Source: Arctopsyche grandis (lineage: Eukaryota > Arthropoda > Insecta > Trichoptera > Hydropsychidae). From it: a stretch of DNA of 64,000 bases. The DNA is taken from positions 32,778,486 to 32,842,485 of the forward strand of contig NC_135355.1 of the NCBI RefSeq assembly GCF_051622035.1. The letters are read 5' to 3'. The first letter of the stretch is position 1. Each line of letters begins with the position of its first letter. Made by a program: the position numbers and the translations under genes. Shown one piece after another: positions 34,660 through 54,500 of this stretch. Under the pieces are notes generated by a model. The model worked only from the letters and a program-made list of their open reading frames with translations. It was not told the origin of the DNA and made no database searches.

Positions 34660-34813
34660 TACCGGTCGCTCTAGATCGGTCACACGTGATCACCCGAAAA
34701 TTCGACCAATTTTTAATTTTTGGGTGTGACCAGTTTTTTCGTGACCAATTTTCGGGTGTGACCAGTTTTAATATGACGGGTGATCACGTGTGACCGATCT
34801 AGAGCGGCCGGTA
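34660..34813. repeat. Foldback element with 37-bp arms
   Basis: 34660-34696 and 34777-34813 are reverse complements with one mismatch; both contain the block CTAGATCGGTCACACGTGAT or its complement. The 80-bp middle has three copies of a GGGTGTGACCAG-type unit. It is a foldback MITE or rearrangement product. Confidence 0.85.
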
Positions 34814-34854
34814 CTACGGACTCATACCTGGTCAGAACGTACCGACTTCAGCAG

Positions 34855-35610
34855 GTATCCGGCCGTACGAAAAGTATTCTTTGGTACATTTTGTATGGGT
34901 ATATTCATACCAACCGTCACGCTTACGCCACGGCAGGCTTACAGCAGTACCCGACATTTCCTGTTCATACCTTACAGCAACATCCGTCAACGTATCGTAT
35001 CCGTTTTTTGGCCATCGTGGAAATATACACGCGAATTACGTGCCATGAGTCAGCCGCTTTGCTGTTTTGGACCAATTATCGATAGTGACAGTTGACAGCT
35101 GTTCAATCTTTCAACATGTTTTTGGCGCAAATATTTAAAAAAAATTTGTCCATCATCCACAAGCTCCTTATACAGTGTCCAAAACTCTCCTTCGGTTTTT
35201 CTATTTTTTGACATGGGATGCACATCAAAACGCTTCCGTGCTTTTTTATTGCATTCTTGAGCTTCTCCTTCCAACAACAACGCGATTATACATAATTTTT
35301 CGTTCGATAAACGCCGAAACATTTTTGCTAACTTGTATTCTGACGTGTAGCTACGAATGCACGTGTATGCATTCATATTGTAAGTACTCGACAATACGAC
35401 GTAAGCAATATTGCGCCGTATCGTCATGGCCTGTAATGTATAAGTAAGCCGATTTTGCCTTGCACTCGGCCAAAGTGCTGTGAACGTGACGTGACTGCGA
35501 CGTGTAGGTAGATATGAATAGAAATGTAATAAAATGACATATTTGAAACGGAGTCGTGCAGTGCTGAAGCCGTGCAGTGCTGTGAAGTATGAACAGACCT
35601 TTAGGGCTTC
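34855..35610 (-). mobile_element. PIF/Harbinger-like element with transposase relic
   Basis: The right flank (35390-35610) and left flank (34855-35080) recur, separated, at 46905-47085, 49665-49870 and 45780-45990, as termini of one element family. Inside is the N-terminal piece of a Harbinger nuclease. Ends are approximate; GTATGAACAGACCTTTAG at the right edge matches the start of the 49665 copy. Confidence 0.65.
35095..35322 (-). pseudogene. HARBI1-like nuclease, N-terminal fragment
   Basis: It starts MFRRLSNEK and carries RKRFDVHPMSKNRKTEGEFW and FFKYLR, the conserved N-terminal segment of HARBI1/PIF transposases (the WVHP...EGEF...FFKYFRM pattern). It ends where the DDE catalytic domain should begin. 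The longer open frame reaching 35763 upstream is noncoding MITE sequence. The known relatives act as DNA-cleaving partners of a Myb-like protein. Confidence 0.7.
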
Positions 35611-35624
35611 CTGTAATGCCATAA

Positions 35625-35739
35625 TGGCTACGTCCACACTACCGATATCTACACAGGCTGCAATATGGGACCTGGATATGGAAAAATTCCTAAATATCGG
35701 GTGTATCGGGTGTAGATATCGGTAGTGTGGACGTAGCCA
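35625..35739. mobile_element. 115-bp MITE with perfect 30-bp inverted ends
   Basis: 35625-35654 is the exact reverse complement of 35710-35739 (ends TGGCTACGTCC and GGACGTAGCCA). The core has a second TATCGGGTGT duplication. No target duplication could be fixed. Confidence 0.85.
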
Positions 35740-35977
35740 ATGGTATAAACCAGGCCTGTGCAAACTGCGGCCCGCGGCCCGCCACGCAATTCCATGCGGC
35801 CCGCGTGATTATTTTCAAATAACTTATTTTCCTTCAATTTTTTTAAAATAGTGTTTATTCATTTTTTTTAATATATCCGTGAAGTGATTATAATACAATC
35901 CCATGGATTATAATGTATCCGTGAGTATAATTTATTATAATGCAATCACATTTATCGACTTGTGACTTGTCACGGGG

Positions 35978-36519
35978 TTGGGTTGTGTGCGGATAGTCTT
36001 ATCTGCAATTCGTGCGATTCGAATTAGCGCGGGAAGTCTGAAATCATTAAATATTGATGAAAGTAAAATTAAAAAATACGGAGACACCATCAAAGCTTTA
36101 AGTGACTTCCGAGTTATTGAAAACAGCCTAGCAATAACCCGTGATCCGTTTTTAGCAAATGTTGACAACATTCCGAGTGAACTACAACTGGATATTTTAG
36201 ATTTACAGTGCGATACAGATCTGAAAGATTTATACCGCCGTGAAGAAATCTGCAAATTTTATAATTCCCTGAATTCCGAAAGATTCGGAAAAATTAAAGA
36301 CTGCGAGAAAAATGTTGTTCATTTTCGGATCGACATATACATACATACATATATGTATGTGAGCAGACATTTTCCGTAATTAATTTAAATAAAAGCTCCT
36401 TAAGATCAAGCATTACAGATCAACACTTACAGGCAGTTTTAAAAGTTTCTACTACCAAATTTAAACCTGATATACAGAAAATGTCGAAAGAAATTAAACA
36501 ACTTAATCATTGTCATTAA
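35978..36519 (+). pseudogene. hAT transposase C-terminal relic (GTF2IRD2/ZBED5-like)
   Basis: The frame 35978-36379 gives ITRDPFLANVDNIPSELQLD and ILDLQCDTDLKDLY, then a shift after TTC GGA TCG ACA TAT. After a CATA/TATG expansion at about 36341-36361 the coding resumes as CEQTFSVINLNKSSLRSSIT and continues to the stop at about 36517-36519. Together these are the hAT dimerisation domain of this transposase class, including the FGSTY-CEQ-FS motif. Everything N-terminal is deleted. The microsatellite is what broke the motif. Confidence 0.82.
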
Positions 36520-36594
36520 AATTTTAACCTTATTAATTTGTTTTATTGTAGTTATTTAACGCACACATACATGTATGTATAAATATGTATATAT

Positions 36595-36977
36595 TGTTGC
36601 GTAGGGGTGGGTGGAGGATCCAAGTAAAAGGCCAACAGTCGTGTCACAGCATTTATTGATGATTCAGGAGATACACGTATTGTCACTGCTCCGTCCAGAA
36701 TGAATTATATCGCCTACGTACCGCCTTATAAAGGGTAGATCTCTCAGGACGCCTAATCTGTTTACCTGTTGTATAGTCACGTATTCGGATATGTATTTCC
36801 AAGACATTGGGTCTTCCCGTACCGATTCTGAGAAATAACTAATAACGGTCATTGTTTAGCCTAAATGCACTTAGAGTCCAGATATAATCTTTGGAAGTAA
36901 GTGCATGCATTTAGTTAACCGATAACAGATATCCGTTGGTCTAACTACAATTCGCTCAATCCACGGCGTACGTAACA
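36595..36977 (-). mobile_element. Solo LTR (TGTTACG...CAACA), minus-strand copy
   Basis: 383 bp. On the minus strand it runs from TGTTACGTACGCCG to CCTACGCAACA. ATAT flanks both sides, but in AT-rich surroundings this is weak evidence. Close in sequence to the copy split by hAT B. It is inserted in hAT C just after the transposase stop. Confidence 0.85.
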
Positions 36978-36988
36978 ATATATATATA

Positions 36989-37152
36989 TATATTGTGGCG
37001 GCTCGCTTATACGACATGGTCGAGTTTGGTTGCCTTCCTGCGAGTGGGAACCAACTCGGCTGGGTTCGGAGAGCTACTACTCACTCTGTCTTCAGCTGTC
37101 ATATAATAAACACGTGCATTAACATGCCAGTCGTCTCATTCGTTCATCCTCC
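36989..37152. mobile_element. Second LTR-like repeat, copy 2
   Basis: Starts TGTGGCGGCTCGC and ends near TCATCCTCCA, sharing TATACGACATGGTC and CCAACTCG with 34008-34370. Bounded by AT repeats on both sides, so its exact ends are uncertain. Confidence 0.5.

Positions 37153-37154
<2 letters not shown>

Positions 37155-37237
<83 letters not shown>
37155..37237. repeat. (TA)n microsatellite
   Basis: About 80 bp of pure TA inside hAT C. The longest such run in the window. Confidence 0.95.
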
Positions 37238-37242
<5 letters not shown>

Positions 37243-37329
37243 GATGCGGCCCGCCGACTCATATAAAATATCGAATTTGGCCCTTCAGTAAGAAAGCTTG
37301 CCCAGGCCTGGTATAAACTCAAATAAATA

Positions 37330-37960
37330 AAATAGTATGCATGGCCGTGGTACGCGGTGCTACGGTTGTCCAATGTTGTATTGAGGGAAGAGGGGCAGGG
37401 GTGGCGGGTGCAGCGCCAGTGGGCGAAGCGAGTAGTAATTGAAGTGGAGGCGGCTGGCACTGGTGAAGCGAGCGGTGGTGGGAGCGTGTGGTGTTTTGGT
37501 GCGCGGGGCGTGGAGTGTGCTTGCGGAGCGTGGAGTGTGGCGCGTGGCGCGTGGCGCGTGGCGTGGCGTGTGGCGATGGCGGAGCGCGTGCCCGCGCGCG
37601 TTCACGGCGGAGCCCTGAGGCCCCACCACCTGCAGCTGCAGCTCCATCTGCCCCACATCAAGCAGCACCAACGCAACCGCAGCCTCGACTTCAGGTCGCC
37701 ACTCCCACTCAAACGTCAAATCCCCGTTTGACACTTGGCGCGTATTCCTCTCCCCCTCCCCCTCCACTCCCCTCCCCTCCCCTGCACGCCCAACACCTCG
37801 CACGTCAAACTCGCTTGTGCAATTCGACAGCTGTCATCGCGCATTCGTGACACACTTGTCGAGCTCGACTACTTTCGGATGCATACGTTTGACATCTCCG
37901 AAATATTGACACTCATAATAACACCCCCCTCACCCCTGCCCCCCTCCCCCTTTCCAAGAT
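37330..37960 (+). promoter_or_regulatory. GC-rich patch, probable PI4KB promoter/first exon
   Basis: This is the strongest GC-rich stretch in the window, with many CpG, GTGGCGCGTGGCGCGTGGCG-type repeats (37530-37575) and C-rich tracts (37745-37790, 37920-37955). It lies 2.4 kb upstream of the first certain PI4KB exon, on the right side to be its promoter, and right after hAT C. That it drives PI4KB is inference. Confidence 0.45.
37576..37694 (+). CDS. Candidate PI4KB first coding exon
   Basis: ATG GCG GAG at 37576 opens a frame of 39 codons plus 2 bases up to CAG|GT at 37694/37695. The phase, two bases left over, is exactly what the 40371 exon needs. It ends H-Q-R-N-R-S-L-D-F, and the 40371 exon contains H-Q-R-N-R-S-L-D-S, encoded by different synonymous codons. 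The donor GTCGCC is poor, and the frame is open far upstream of the ATG, so the call is tentative. Confidence 0.35.
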
Positions 37961-38171
37961 TATGTTTACTAATTAATCGAACTTTCGCATACTCCTTTCA
38001 CTATTTCATTAATTTATTCAACATCGTTGTTGTTGTGATCTCATTTTATAAAAGATATGTCCATTTTTAAAAATAATACCAATATATACAAGAAGGCAAA
38101 GATATAGCGGTGGGTCACCGACTGTTTTGACATAAGATCCAACATGGCCGCCACGCATTTTCATCTTTAGT

Positions 38172-39307
38172 TAGAGGTTGTGATTTCTCGACTTTTTTTG
38201 ATTCTCGAGATTCGAGAATCTCCTTTTCTTGGAATATTTGAATCTCGAGATTTGAGAATCTTATTTTCTCGAAATATTTGAATCTCGAGAATTCGAGATT
38301 TTCTTTTTTTGTTTCTCGAGATTCTCGAGAATTCTCGAGAAAGTATAATTTTTTTTTTTAATATAGTGAATTGATTTTTTTAGCATGTAAACTAGACAAC
38401 AAACAAAAATCAAAAGGACACAAACACTACATATGTATATTATATCAGGGGCTTACAACTTTATTAAAGATATGACGAAAGAAAGATATAGAGAGATACA
38501 ATAGAACATTGAATAGAAAAAAAAGTAAAATTATATAAAAAAAAATATTTTAAAAGAAGGCACGAAAAGAAAAGAAAAATATACAAAAGTAATTTAAAAT
38601 AGTAAAAATAACAATATGTAAAAAATAATTTTATAAAATTCCCAGTGTTACTACCCGGCTTTGCCCATGTTATTGTGACCGGACAAATAATAAAAACGTA
38701 ATGGAGGTATATACAAATACTGACAATCTATGCATATTAAAATACTGATTATAAATTTATTAATATCTAAGGAATAAATAAATAATAAATCAAAAATCTT
38801 TGTTTCATGTGTGTTAAGTGGAGTCATATTGTCAGTGAAAATATATTTTCACTAGCGCTTTAGTGATATCATAACCGAATACTTTCGCACTAGTGACTAG
38901 TACCTACATGCACATACATATGTATATGTAACTTAAAAATGGTGTGATTTCCTTGTAACATGTGTATATGTACTTATATGATGACCGAATAATAACTTAC
39001 CGGACAAATAATAAAAATACTGACCATCTATACATATTAAAATACTTCACAAAATTATTTACGAGTTAACAAGTGTACAAATCAGTCAGTTTATTGAACA
39101 AAAACATGTAGTGATAAATTAAGAATATTCTCGATATTTTCAAGATTCTAATAAAAATATTCTCGAGATACGAGATTCTCGAATTTTCATAATAAAATAT
39201 TCTCGAGAAATGAGAATCTCGAAATTTTACAATAAAATATTCTCGAGAAACGAGAATCAAAATTTCTCGAGAAATCTCGAGACAAGATTTCTCGATCACA
39301 ACCTCTA
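38172..39307. mobile_element. hAT-like element with CTCGAG-rich ends, TSD TCTTTAGT
   Basis: An exact 8-bp duplication TCTTTAGT lies at 38164-38171 and 39308-39315. Inverted ends are TAGAGGTTGTGA and TCACAACCTCTA, matching the hAT end rule. The outer about 170 bp on the left and 200 bp on the right are arrays of TTCTCGAGAA-type palindromes. The 700-bp core is AT-rich, without a transposase. 1136 bp in all. Confidence 0.88.
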
Positions 39308-39315
39308 TCTTTAGT

Positions 39316-40370
39316 TATATCGATTTTTTCTATAGTTTTATTGTATAGAAAAAGTTATATATTTTTTGAATTAAATATAAGACAATCTATTTATTTTTAA
39401 TAAAACACTTTGTCATACAAACTATTGCTTCATCTAATTTAATATTTATAATTTTTTTTATTAAATTTTAATAATATTTTTTATTAAATTTTAATAATAT
39501 TTTTTTATTCATATTTCATTAATAATGAAATTAGGCAGAGTGCCGTTTCATTTAGATTTTACGTCAAAATAGTCGGTGACCTTTGCCCAAATTTCAGTAT
39601 ACTAATATTGAAACGTCCTGTAATCCGACAGATATACATTTAATAATCTTATGTACATGTAAAATTGTGAATTGATTATAGTGGACCGGCCTGTTAAAAT
39701 TTGCAAATATTTGTGAACATCGTTCTGTTTGTTTTTATAAATCCATTATCAAATATGTTAGTCGCCACTTTTGCTGGTAGTGGTGTTTCGCAATTAAAAT
39801 ATATGTATGTGCTTCTATTTCTGGAATTGGGCTTTGTGATTGTACTTTTTTTATATAGTGAATTCGTTGTATATATATATAGTCAACCACTCGTATAACA
39901 AAACGTTTACGGAATTGATTATGACCAATCTTTTAATTCAAAACTATTATTAGTCACCGCAACATTCCATACAAAAAATAAATATGATATGAATTTATTT
40001 TGATCAACGTTCATATGTATGTGGGTTGTTGATTAATCGACGAGTAATTAAGTACGCATGAAATTGCCTTTCTAGCTTAATCTCACCACAAGTTATCAAA
40101 TCCATTGTAAATGATAACAAATTCATCATAAACAAACAATCATGTATACGTAGAGATAAATAGAATTTTATACTCATTGCAGTAATTCACATATTGAATC
40201 TATTGCAAGCTTTATCTATCGCAAAGATCCGTGCATACATTCCGTCGAAACAATTGTTACGTATGCGTTATGCAAATATTGTATTTGAAACTTTGTTTTT
40301 ACATAACCGAATGTGTGTGTGAATGTACGTAGGCATTAGATAATACTTTTAACGTTCGAATTATTCGCAG
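39316..40370. other. AT-rich interval upstream of first certain PI4KB exon
   Basis: No repeat with definable ends and no coding exon seen. If 37576-37694 is exon 1, this is intron. Confidence 0.5.
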
Positions 40371-48414
<8,044 letters not shown>

Positions 48415-48827
48415 TGACAACACTATCGATCGGATTTGCAGTCGTCGTGTTGTGAGTGAAATGACTCGGACGTTGTACAGTTTTATTTGATAAGTGCGGT
48501 GTGTTTCCGTATCATACGTTTCGTAGTGGCAGATGCTTTCCTCAAGGTCCCCGTGTACACGAAGGAGTTCCAGTTGATTTGTAAAATTTGTCAGGAGTGT
48601 GTACGCTGCGACGTACGTTGACTGATCACATGATTATCATTATAGATTTTGTATTTATCGTAAAGTTTTGCGTATTTTGGAAATTGTACAGTCTGATGAA
48701 TTTTGAGGTTATGTAATGTCTTTGCCGAGTGCCAAAATTTCAACTGAATTTTTTACGTTTTGTTGCAATTGTGATGTTTTAAATACGCATTTTTGGTTTA
48801 ATCGAGGCCGTCACGGTACAGTGAATA

Positions 48828-49428
48828 AGGGCGAAATCACACAGGGAAGAATGGCGCCTCGTGTGCTTGGCTCCCCCCCTGTAGGGGTTCTCCTATATTT
48901 CTTCAAATATGGGATACACCGTTATCGATCACTCAAGGATAAAATTTTACCGAAAACACTCCAGGGGGTGATTTTGGGAAGGCGTGTGCTGGGCGTGGCT
49001 TGAATATGCCTTGAATAAACCTCCTTTACGTTTCACTTACGATTACAATTCAGGAAAAAATTTGCCTCCTATCCGATCGTTTTCGTACTTTGCCATGTTG
49101 CTCATTTTGGTCATCAATATAAGTAAATGGATCCTCCACCATTACAATAGTGATAAAATATCGTTAAAGACGCGTTTGAAGTTTGCAAATTTGAAATCTG
49201 GGTGACGTCTATGTAGTCTTTAGTTTTTATACATAGATGGCGGTAGTAAAATAAAATTATTGGTATTTTTATTCAAAATATGAATTATATATCTTAATAT
49301 TATATACAAAACTAAAAAAGAGGTTTGTTTTTAAAAAACTTTTTTTTACGAGGGTATTTTTTTTCCGCATGTTTACAAGTATCTAAAAAAAACCATGTGC
49401 CTCGTTCCTTCCTGTGTGGTTTCACCCT
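48828..49428. mobile_element. TA-target MITE, 601 bp
   Basis: AGGGCGAAATCACACAGG at the left and CCTGTGTGGTTTCACCCT at the right, flanked by TA at 48826-48827 and 49429-49430. The left half shares TTCTTCAAATATGGGATACA with the MITEs in the PI4KB intron. It lies about 400 bp after the PI4KB stop, perhaps in its 3' UTR. Confidence 0.8.
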
Positions 49429-49530
49429 TATAGCTGTCATGTTAGGAAACCTATGTAAAGTGAACAATATTTGGTATTTGCTGATGGTTTGAGTCCTCTC
49501 ATTAGTCTAATGTGTAAAGCCCGGACCCAG

Positions 49531-49631
49531 AAGGTGCCGCGTATTGTTCAAATGTTGTAAATGCATTGTTAAAGGTTTGCCGAACCATTTTTACAAAGGA
49601 TTTACAACAATGGAACAATGAGCGGCACCTT
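49531..49631. mobile_element. Foldback MITE with AAGGTGCCGC ends
   Basis: AAGGTGCCGC and GCGGCACCTT bound a 101-bp sequence whose first 34 bases pair with its last 34 with few mismatches. A partial copy is at 9375-9465. Confidence 0.75.
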
Positions 49632-51175
49632 GGCTATCCTACCTCTACTGATGTGTGCCGATTTAAGGTCTATTCATACTATCCAGCACTGCAAGGCAAC
49701 AGCAGTGCACTGAAAAGACTACTTCCATTCATACTATACAGCAGCGCACGCTCAGACAAGTTGTGGCCGAGTGCAAGACAAAATTGGCTTACATTACATA
49801 CGAATGTGTCCATATAGAATGTTCCAAAGAATACTTTTCGTACTGCTATTTATAAGCGGTTGCCGGCTGTGCTAGTACGAATGGGCCTTTCGGTTTCATA
49901 GATGAAAGCACTGATTTTTTAAAGTTGAAGGACTTGTTTTGAAATTGCCTGTAATGAATCAATATAATAGTGTAATACTGAAGATGCCGATGTAATTTTA
50001 TCTGTTTTTAAAGTCGTACGATGTCGCCTAGTGAGAAACAGTCTTGATACATTTCATTGCTAATATTATATTGTGAAATAAAAGCAATCACGAGTAGTTA
50101 AATGTAATATTTGATAAGGTGCCTTGCAATACAGAGATTTTTACTTGTAAAAATTTTGTTTGTAAAAAATTAAGTCGTAAATGTTACGCCGTAAGTGAGT
50201 GCTTACTACATATATAAATATATGTATTTTGATCTTTTTTTTTTTTTTTTTAGTCACTAAGGTTGTCGTTTAAAATTAAAATATTTTAGGGAATTTTATT
50301 GTACATACAATACTCAAAATAATAATAATAAGAAGGCTTTTTAAATATTTCCAAATTATATTTTATTGAAGAGTTAACGTTTTGATTGTTATACTATTGA
50401 ATTTTTGTATAAATACAGTGTTGTTTTGTGAATTGTAGTGGAAAATTTTCAATAATATTTCAATTTCTTCCAAATGAAAGCTTATATATTATATTATAGT
50501 GTGTAAATTTTCCTTCGGTTACATATATATTGTATATAATTGACATTTTAGTCATATTCTAAATTTGGTTGATTTGATTAATCATTTTTAACATTTTTAA
50601 TTTATCATACTCTGCATCAATGAAATATAGTGAATTGTATGTATATATATATAAATTTGCAATGAACGATGCAAGCGAATTCTCAATATAATCAAAGTCG
50701 GTGACAAAAGAATTGTTTTCCTATATAATATACTAGTCTAATTATTGAATTCTTAATTCCGATCGTATTATTATTATAATATACAATCGGATGGATAAAA
50801 AACATTTTTTTTATTTACAATTTCATTCCTATATTTTTATATGAATTATTATTATTCAATATATAAACGAGAGCGTAGAAAATATTTGATTTAAAAATAA
50901 AATTTTATATTGGTTTACTGAATAACCGACTGCCTAAAATTTACATTAACAGATCATATCCGATCGTAAATTCTGTATGTTTTCTTATTAAATAATATTA
51001 TTAAAATTGAGTACATACATATGTATATAAAAATTATTTACACTCGTGTATCTGTATATGAATTGATTCTATATTTTGTATATTAATAGAATTAAAAAAT
51101 GATTTATGTTGTTCGTATCGTCGTTGAGTTTACGGCTCAGTGAAGAACTTTCCACAACAGTTGTATTGTTTTGTT
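49632..51175. other. AT-rich PI4KB downstream interval
   Basis: It starts with a Harbinger-like end (49664-49870). AAATAAA signals, such as the one near 50080, could end PI4KB transcripts, but none stands out. No gene seen. Confidence 0.5.
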
Positions 51176-51510
51176 CAGTGGCGTAGCGAGGGTAAATGAC
51201 GCCCGGGGTAATTTTTTTTATACCCCTTTGGTAATATTTGTCGACGTATAAAATTTGTATTGTCTTCAATGCAAATTTTACGGTCGGGTTTTTATCAATA
51301 TAAAGCCTAGAAAGACTGCTTGTTTGACAGGTGGATTACAAAGAACATGCATAAACTTAAATGTTTCTTTATGCACTTGCTCACATTGTAGTTTTCGAAG
51401 TGAACCTACTAAATAGGACATTTTTATATTTTGCCTTTGTGATGCCCCCCAAAAGTGGTGCGCCCGGGGTATCAATACCTCGTTGCCCCCCCCCCCTTGT
51501 TACGCCACTG
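51176..51510. mobile_element. hAT MITE, 335 bp (CAGTGGCGTAGC ends)
   Basis: CAGTGGCGTAGCGAGG and TTGTTACGCCACTG are inverted ends. GTTTTGTT (51168-51175) and GTTTCGTT (51511-51518) are 8-bp flanks with one mismatch. C-rich run near 51486-51496. No ORF. Confidence 0.82.
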
Positions 51511-51518
51511 GTTTCGTT

Positions 51519-54500
51519 TCATGTTTAATGTATGTATATTTAAACATATTTATGTACTTTATAAAAAGACGATTGATATTAATTAATTGTATATTATATT
51601 TTATATCATAAGTTTATTATTCTATTTGATTATTATTATTATGGAAATTATTATACTCATTTCAATATTAAGCTATTAACATGACACGCTACATTTATAT
51701 TAAGTTATAATTTATATATGAATATGTATGGTAATTTTCATTTGAGCATTTATGTACATAAATATTTTAATCTTGGTCGAATAATATTGCCGATAAACAC
51801 TGACAGAGACAACCCGGCTTATAATAATAGTAATTTATTTTACATCTTTTTAATATACACTCGTGTATATTTTATAATATACATACATATATAATTTTCT
51901 TATGCATATAAATCATACCCCGTTATTTACATTCCACGTGGTCCACTATTTGTCGTAATATTACATTGTAAGTTTATTTTTTTAAAATTCAATTTTGCAT
52001 ATCTATACAGAAGGTTTTTCCCGGTGTTGATTTAATAACTGAACAGTCGCAATATTTAACTGAAAATGTTTCGGAACATTTAATTTGTAACTGGCGGGAC
52101 GTGTAAAACGTGTAGGGTCGAGCGGTTAAGGGAATAAATATGTAATAGTGTATTAAAATTAATTTTTATATATGAAATTAAGGTTATATATCAAAGAATA
52201 ATACAATGTAACGTTTAAGAATGTCGTCGATATATATTATACATACATATTTAGGATGACAAATATACACGGTGATGATTTAGCTAGTTTCGGGTCTCGA
52301 TGTACGCCTGAGTGATCTGTTGCGTGGCCAAAAATTAATAAAAAAAAAAATAAATAATAATACCAGGTTATAATGTGATAATTGATTTTGACGTTCATAT
52401 ACATATACATAAATTACCTATATCAAATTATGTGAAATTTCTCATTTTACCACGTTGTTGTAGTGCGAGCATTGTTTGTAATGTCTCCGTATGGATACAT
52501 TCCATGTCTACCGTTTTATTTATTTTTTTAAATTGTGAATCTAATTCTTTAACAGCGTGCTCTAAAATTCGACTGTGTAATATAATTGAGATTGTGTGTA
52601 AATGCCATTCACTATTGGGCGATGTATATACCGGCGAAGAGGTCTCTTTATTGTTATTGTTATTTAAATCAATTTTTGGTTGCATATGTAATGTTTTGAA
52701 TCATTTGTATGAATGAATGAAAAAAAATGGTAACTATGATTCCTGTTTTATCTCAATTCAATTTAGTATATTGTCGATTGAAATCGATAGATGTCTCAAT
52801 TGAATTATTTCATTATAAATATAAAGTTTTAATTTGCTTGTAAATAAATTGAAAAATTTTTTGGTCCATGATGAATCTCTGGAGTCTCGTTCGTCGGTGT
52901 AAGCGTGCCCGTTTTAAGTGCTGAACTGATTCAACGATCAGACTGAATTGAGTGTACATATACTATACAATGTTCGGAAATTTAAAGTGATGAAATCGTC
53001 CATAAGAATATGTAGTCTCTTTACGTACAAATATTTAAAATTAGAATCAACGTCTCACCTGAGAACTGTTTCCATGTGTAGTTTGCGCTTTATTCGTTCG
53101 TTTCTATCATTCTATATATATATATATATATGTAATAATAATGATCCTTTCCTCTCATTTAATGCACAATGTTTATGATCTCAGTATATCAACCTTCAAT
53201 ACGTCGAGGTTATATTCACGACCGATATAGCAAAGCTTCGGGATGAATCCACGGAATTTTATCAAAAATTTTAGTAGCCAAAGATTATATTTATTGAACT
53301 ATTTATGAAAGAAAATAAAAATAAGATTTATTTACAATTAATTCAGTCAAGATTTTTTTTAAACTTGTTTTATTTAAATTTTTCTACTTTTCTTTGTTGT
53401 TGAATGTGATTTTGTCACTTTTTTTAAACTGTGTTGGTTGGGGATGCGTTGGTATTGTAATTCGGTCGGTGGAATTTGCCCAGTGATGAACCGAGTGTTG
53501 CGTTGGAGTCTGCGCATGCTGTGTGATGTGCGAGCTTCTCGACGCACACGTCATTCGCATAGCACGTCACAACAGACGTGTGAAATGTTTTACATATTTA
53601 AGGCTTTTTTTAATACGAAATGATTTTCATATAATCTATATATTTGTATATTATATTTGTTAATAAATAAGAATTGCATTGGAGTTTCGTTTGTGTTTTA
53701 TTTTGGTACGGGGCTCGGCAATGAAAACACACAACATGTCTTTAAACTTTTATTAAAAAGAAATAATATTTTATTCAAATAACAATTCATATATATAACG
53801 GCAATTTCAATTAGATCCCATATTTTGTAAATTTTTATTTATTTTACATTATACACCGTTTTAAGGTTTTCATGTATACATTTTTTTTTATACACATATC
53901 AATTTTTCATGAAGTATTAGAACCCACAACCGAATACAGGTTGAAAAAAAACCTGACCCACCCACTCGGTCCAAATCGAATATATAACTCAATACATAAA
54001 TACATATCATTATATTACAAATATAATATTTTAAGCACTACGTGTACATTTGTCTACTCTTTCATAGTAGAAATAATAATAAAAGAAAAAACAAACAAAT
54101 GAACTATTTACTTTATGAAGTGTGAAAATACAGACAAAAAACTTGTTCGAACAAAAATACCTAGTAATTATGTAGGTTTAAAAAAAAAAGTAAGTATACA
54201 TTTTACACTTTGGTATAAATGACAAAATATAACATGTACTGCCCTCTACGATTAAAAAAACTGCTAATTAATTATCCCTATAATAATACAAAAAAAAAAC
54301 TTTATCCACATCCACTTTTATAACATGCATAAAACAATTACAAACGGTAGCAAAAATGGTAACTATTTTCAATCGGCAGTGTTTTCCAAACTCTAATCAA
54401 GTCGTTGCCGAATTCAATGCCAACATTCACGGGTGAATGTTTACTGAATGCGTCGTTGAACATGAAAAAGATTGGCAAACACTGCTTTTGGGGATGAGGT

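Larger units (their letters stand above)
35751..37310 (+). mobile_element. hAT element C, GTF2IRD2/ZBED5-like, TSD GTATAAAC
   Basis: An exact 8-bp duplication GTATAAAC lies at 35743-35750 and 37311-37318. Inverted ends are CAGGCCTG... and ...CAGGCCTG, followed by CGGCCCGC-rich subterminal blocks typical of these elements. The 1560 bp contain a transposase C-terminus, an inverted solo LTR (36595-36977), an LTR-like repeat (36989-37152) and a long AT microsatellite. Confidence 0.92.

Noticed and set aside
35323..35763. Upstream half of the 237-codon minus frame
   Set aside because: It crosses a MITE with 30-bp inverted ends and the noncoding end of a Harbinger-like element; only the 35322-35095 part matches a protein family.
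37360..37803. 147-codon minus-strand frame in the GC-rich patch
   Set aside because: Reverse shadow of a low-complexity GC-rich region; the His/Arg/Pro/Thr-rich translation follows from the GTGGCGCG repeats.
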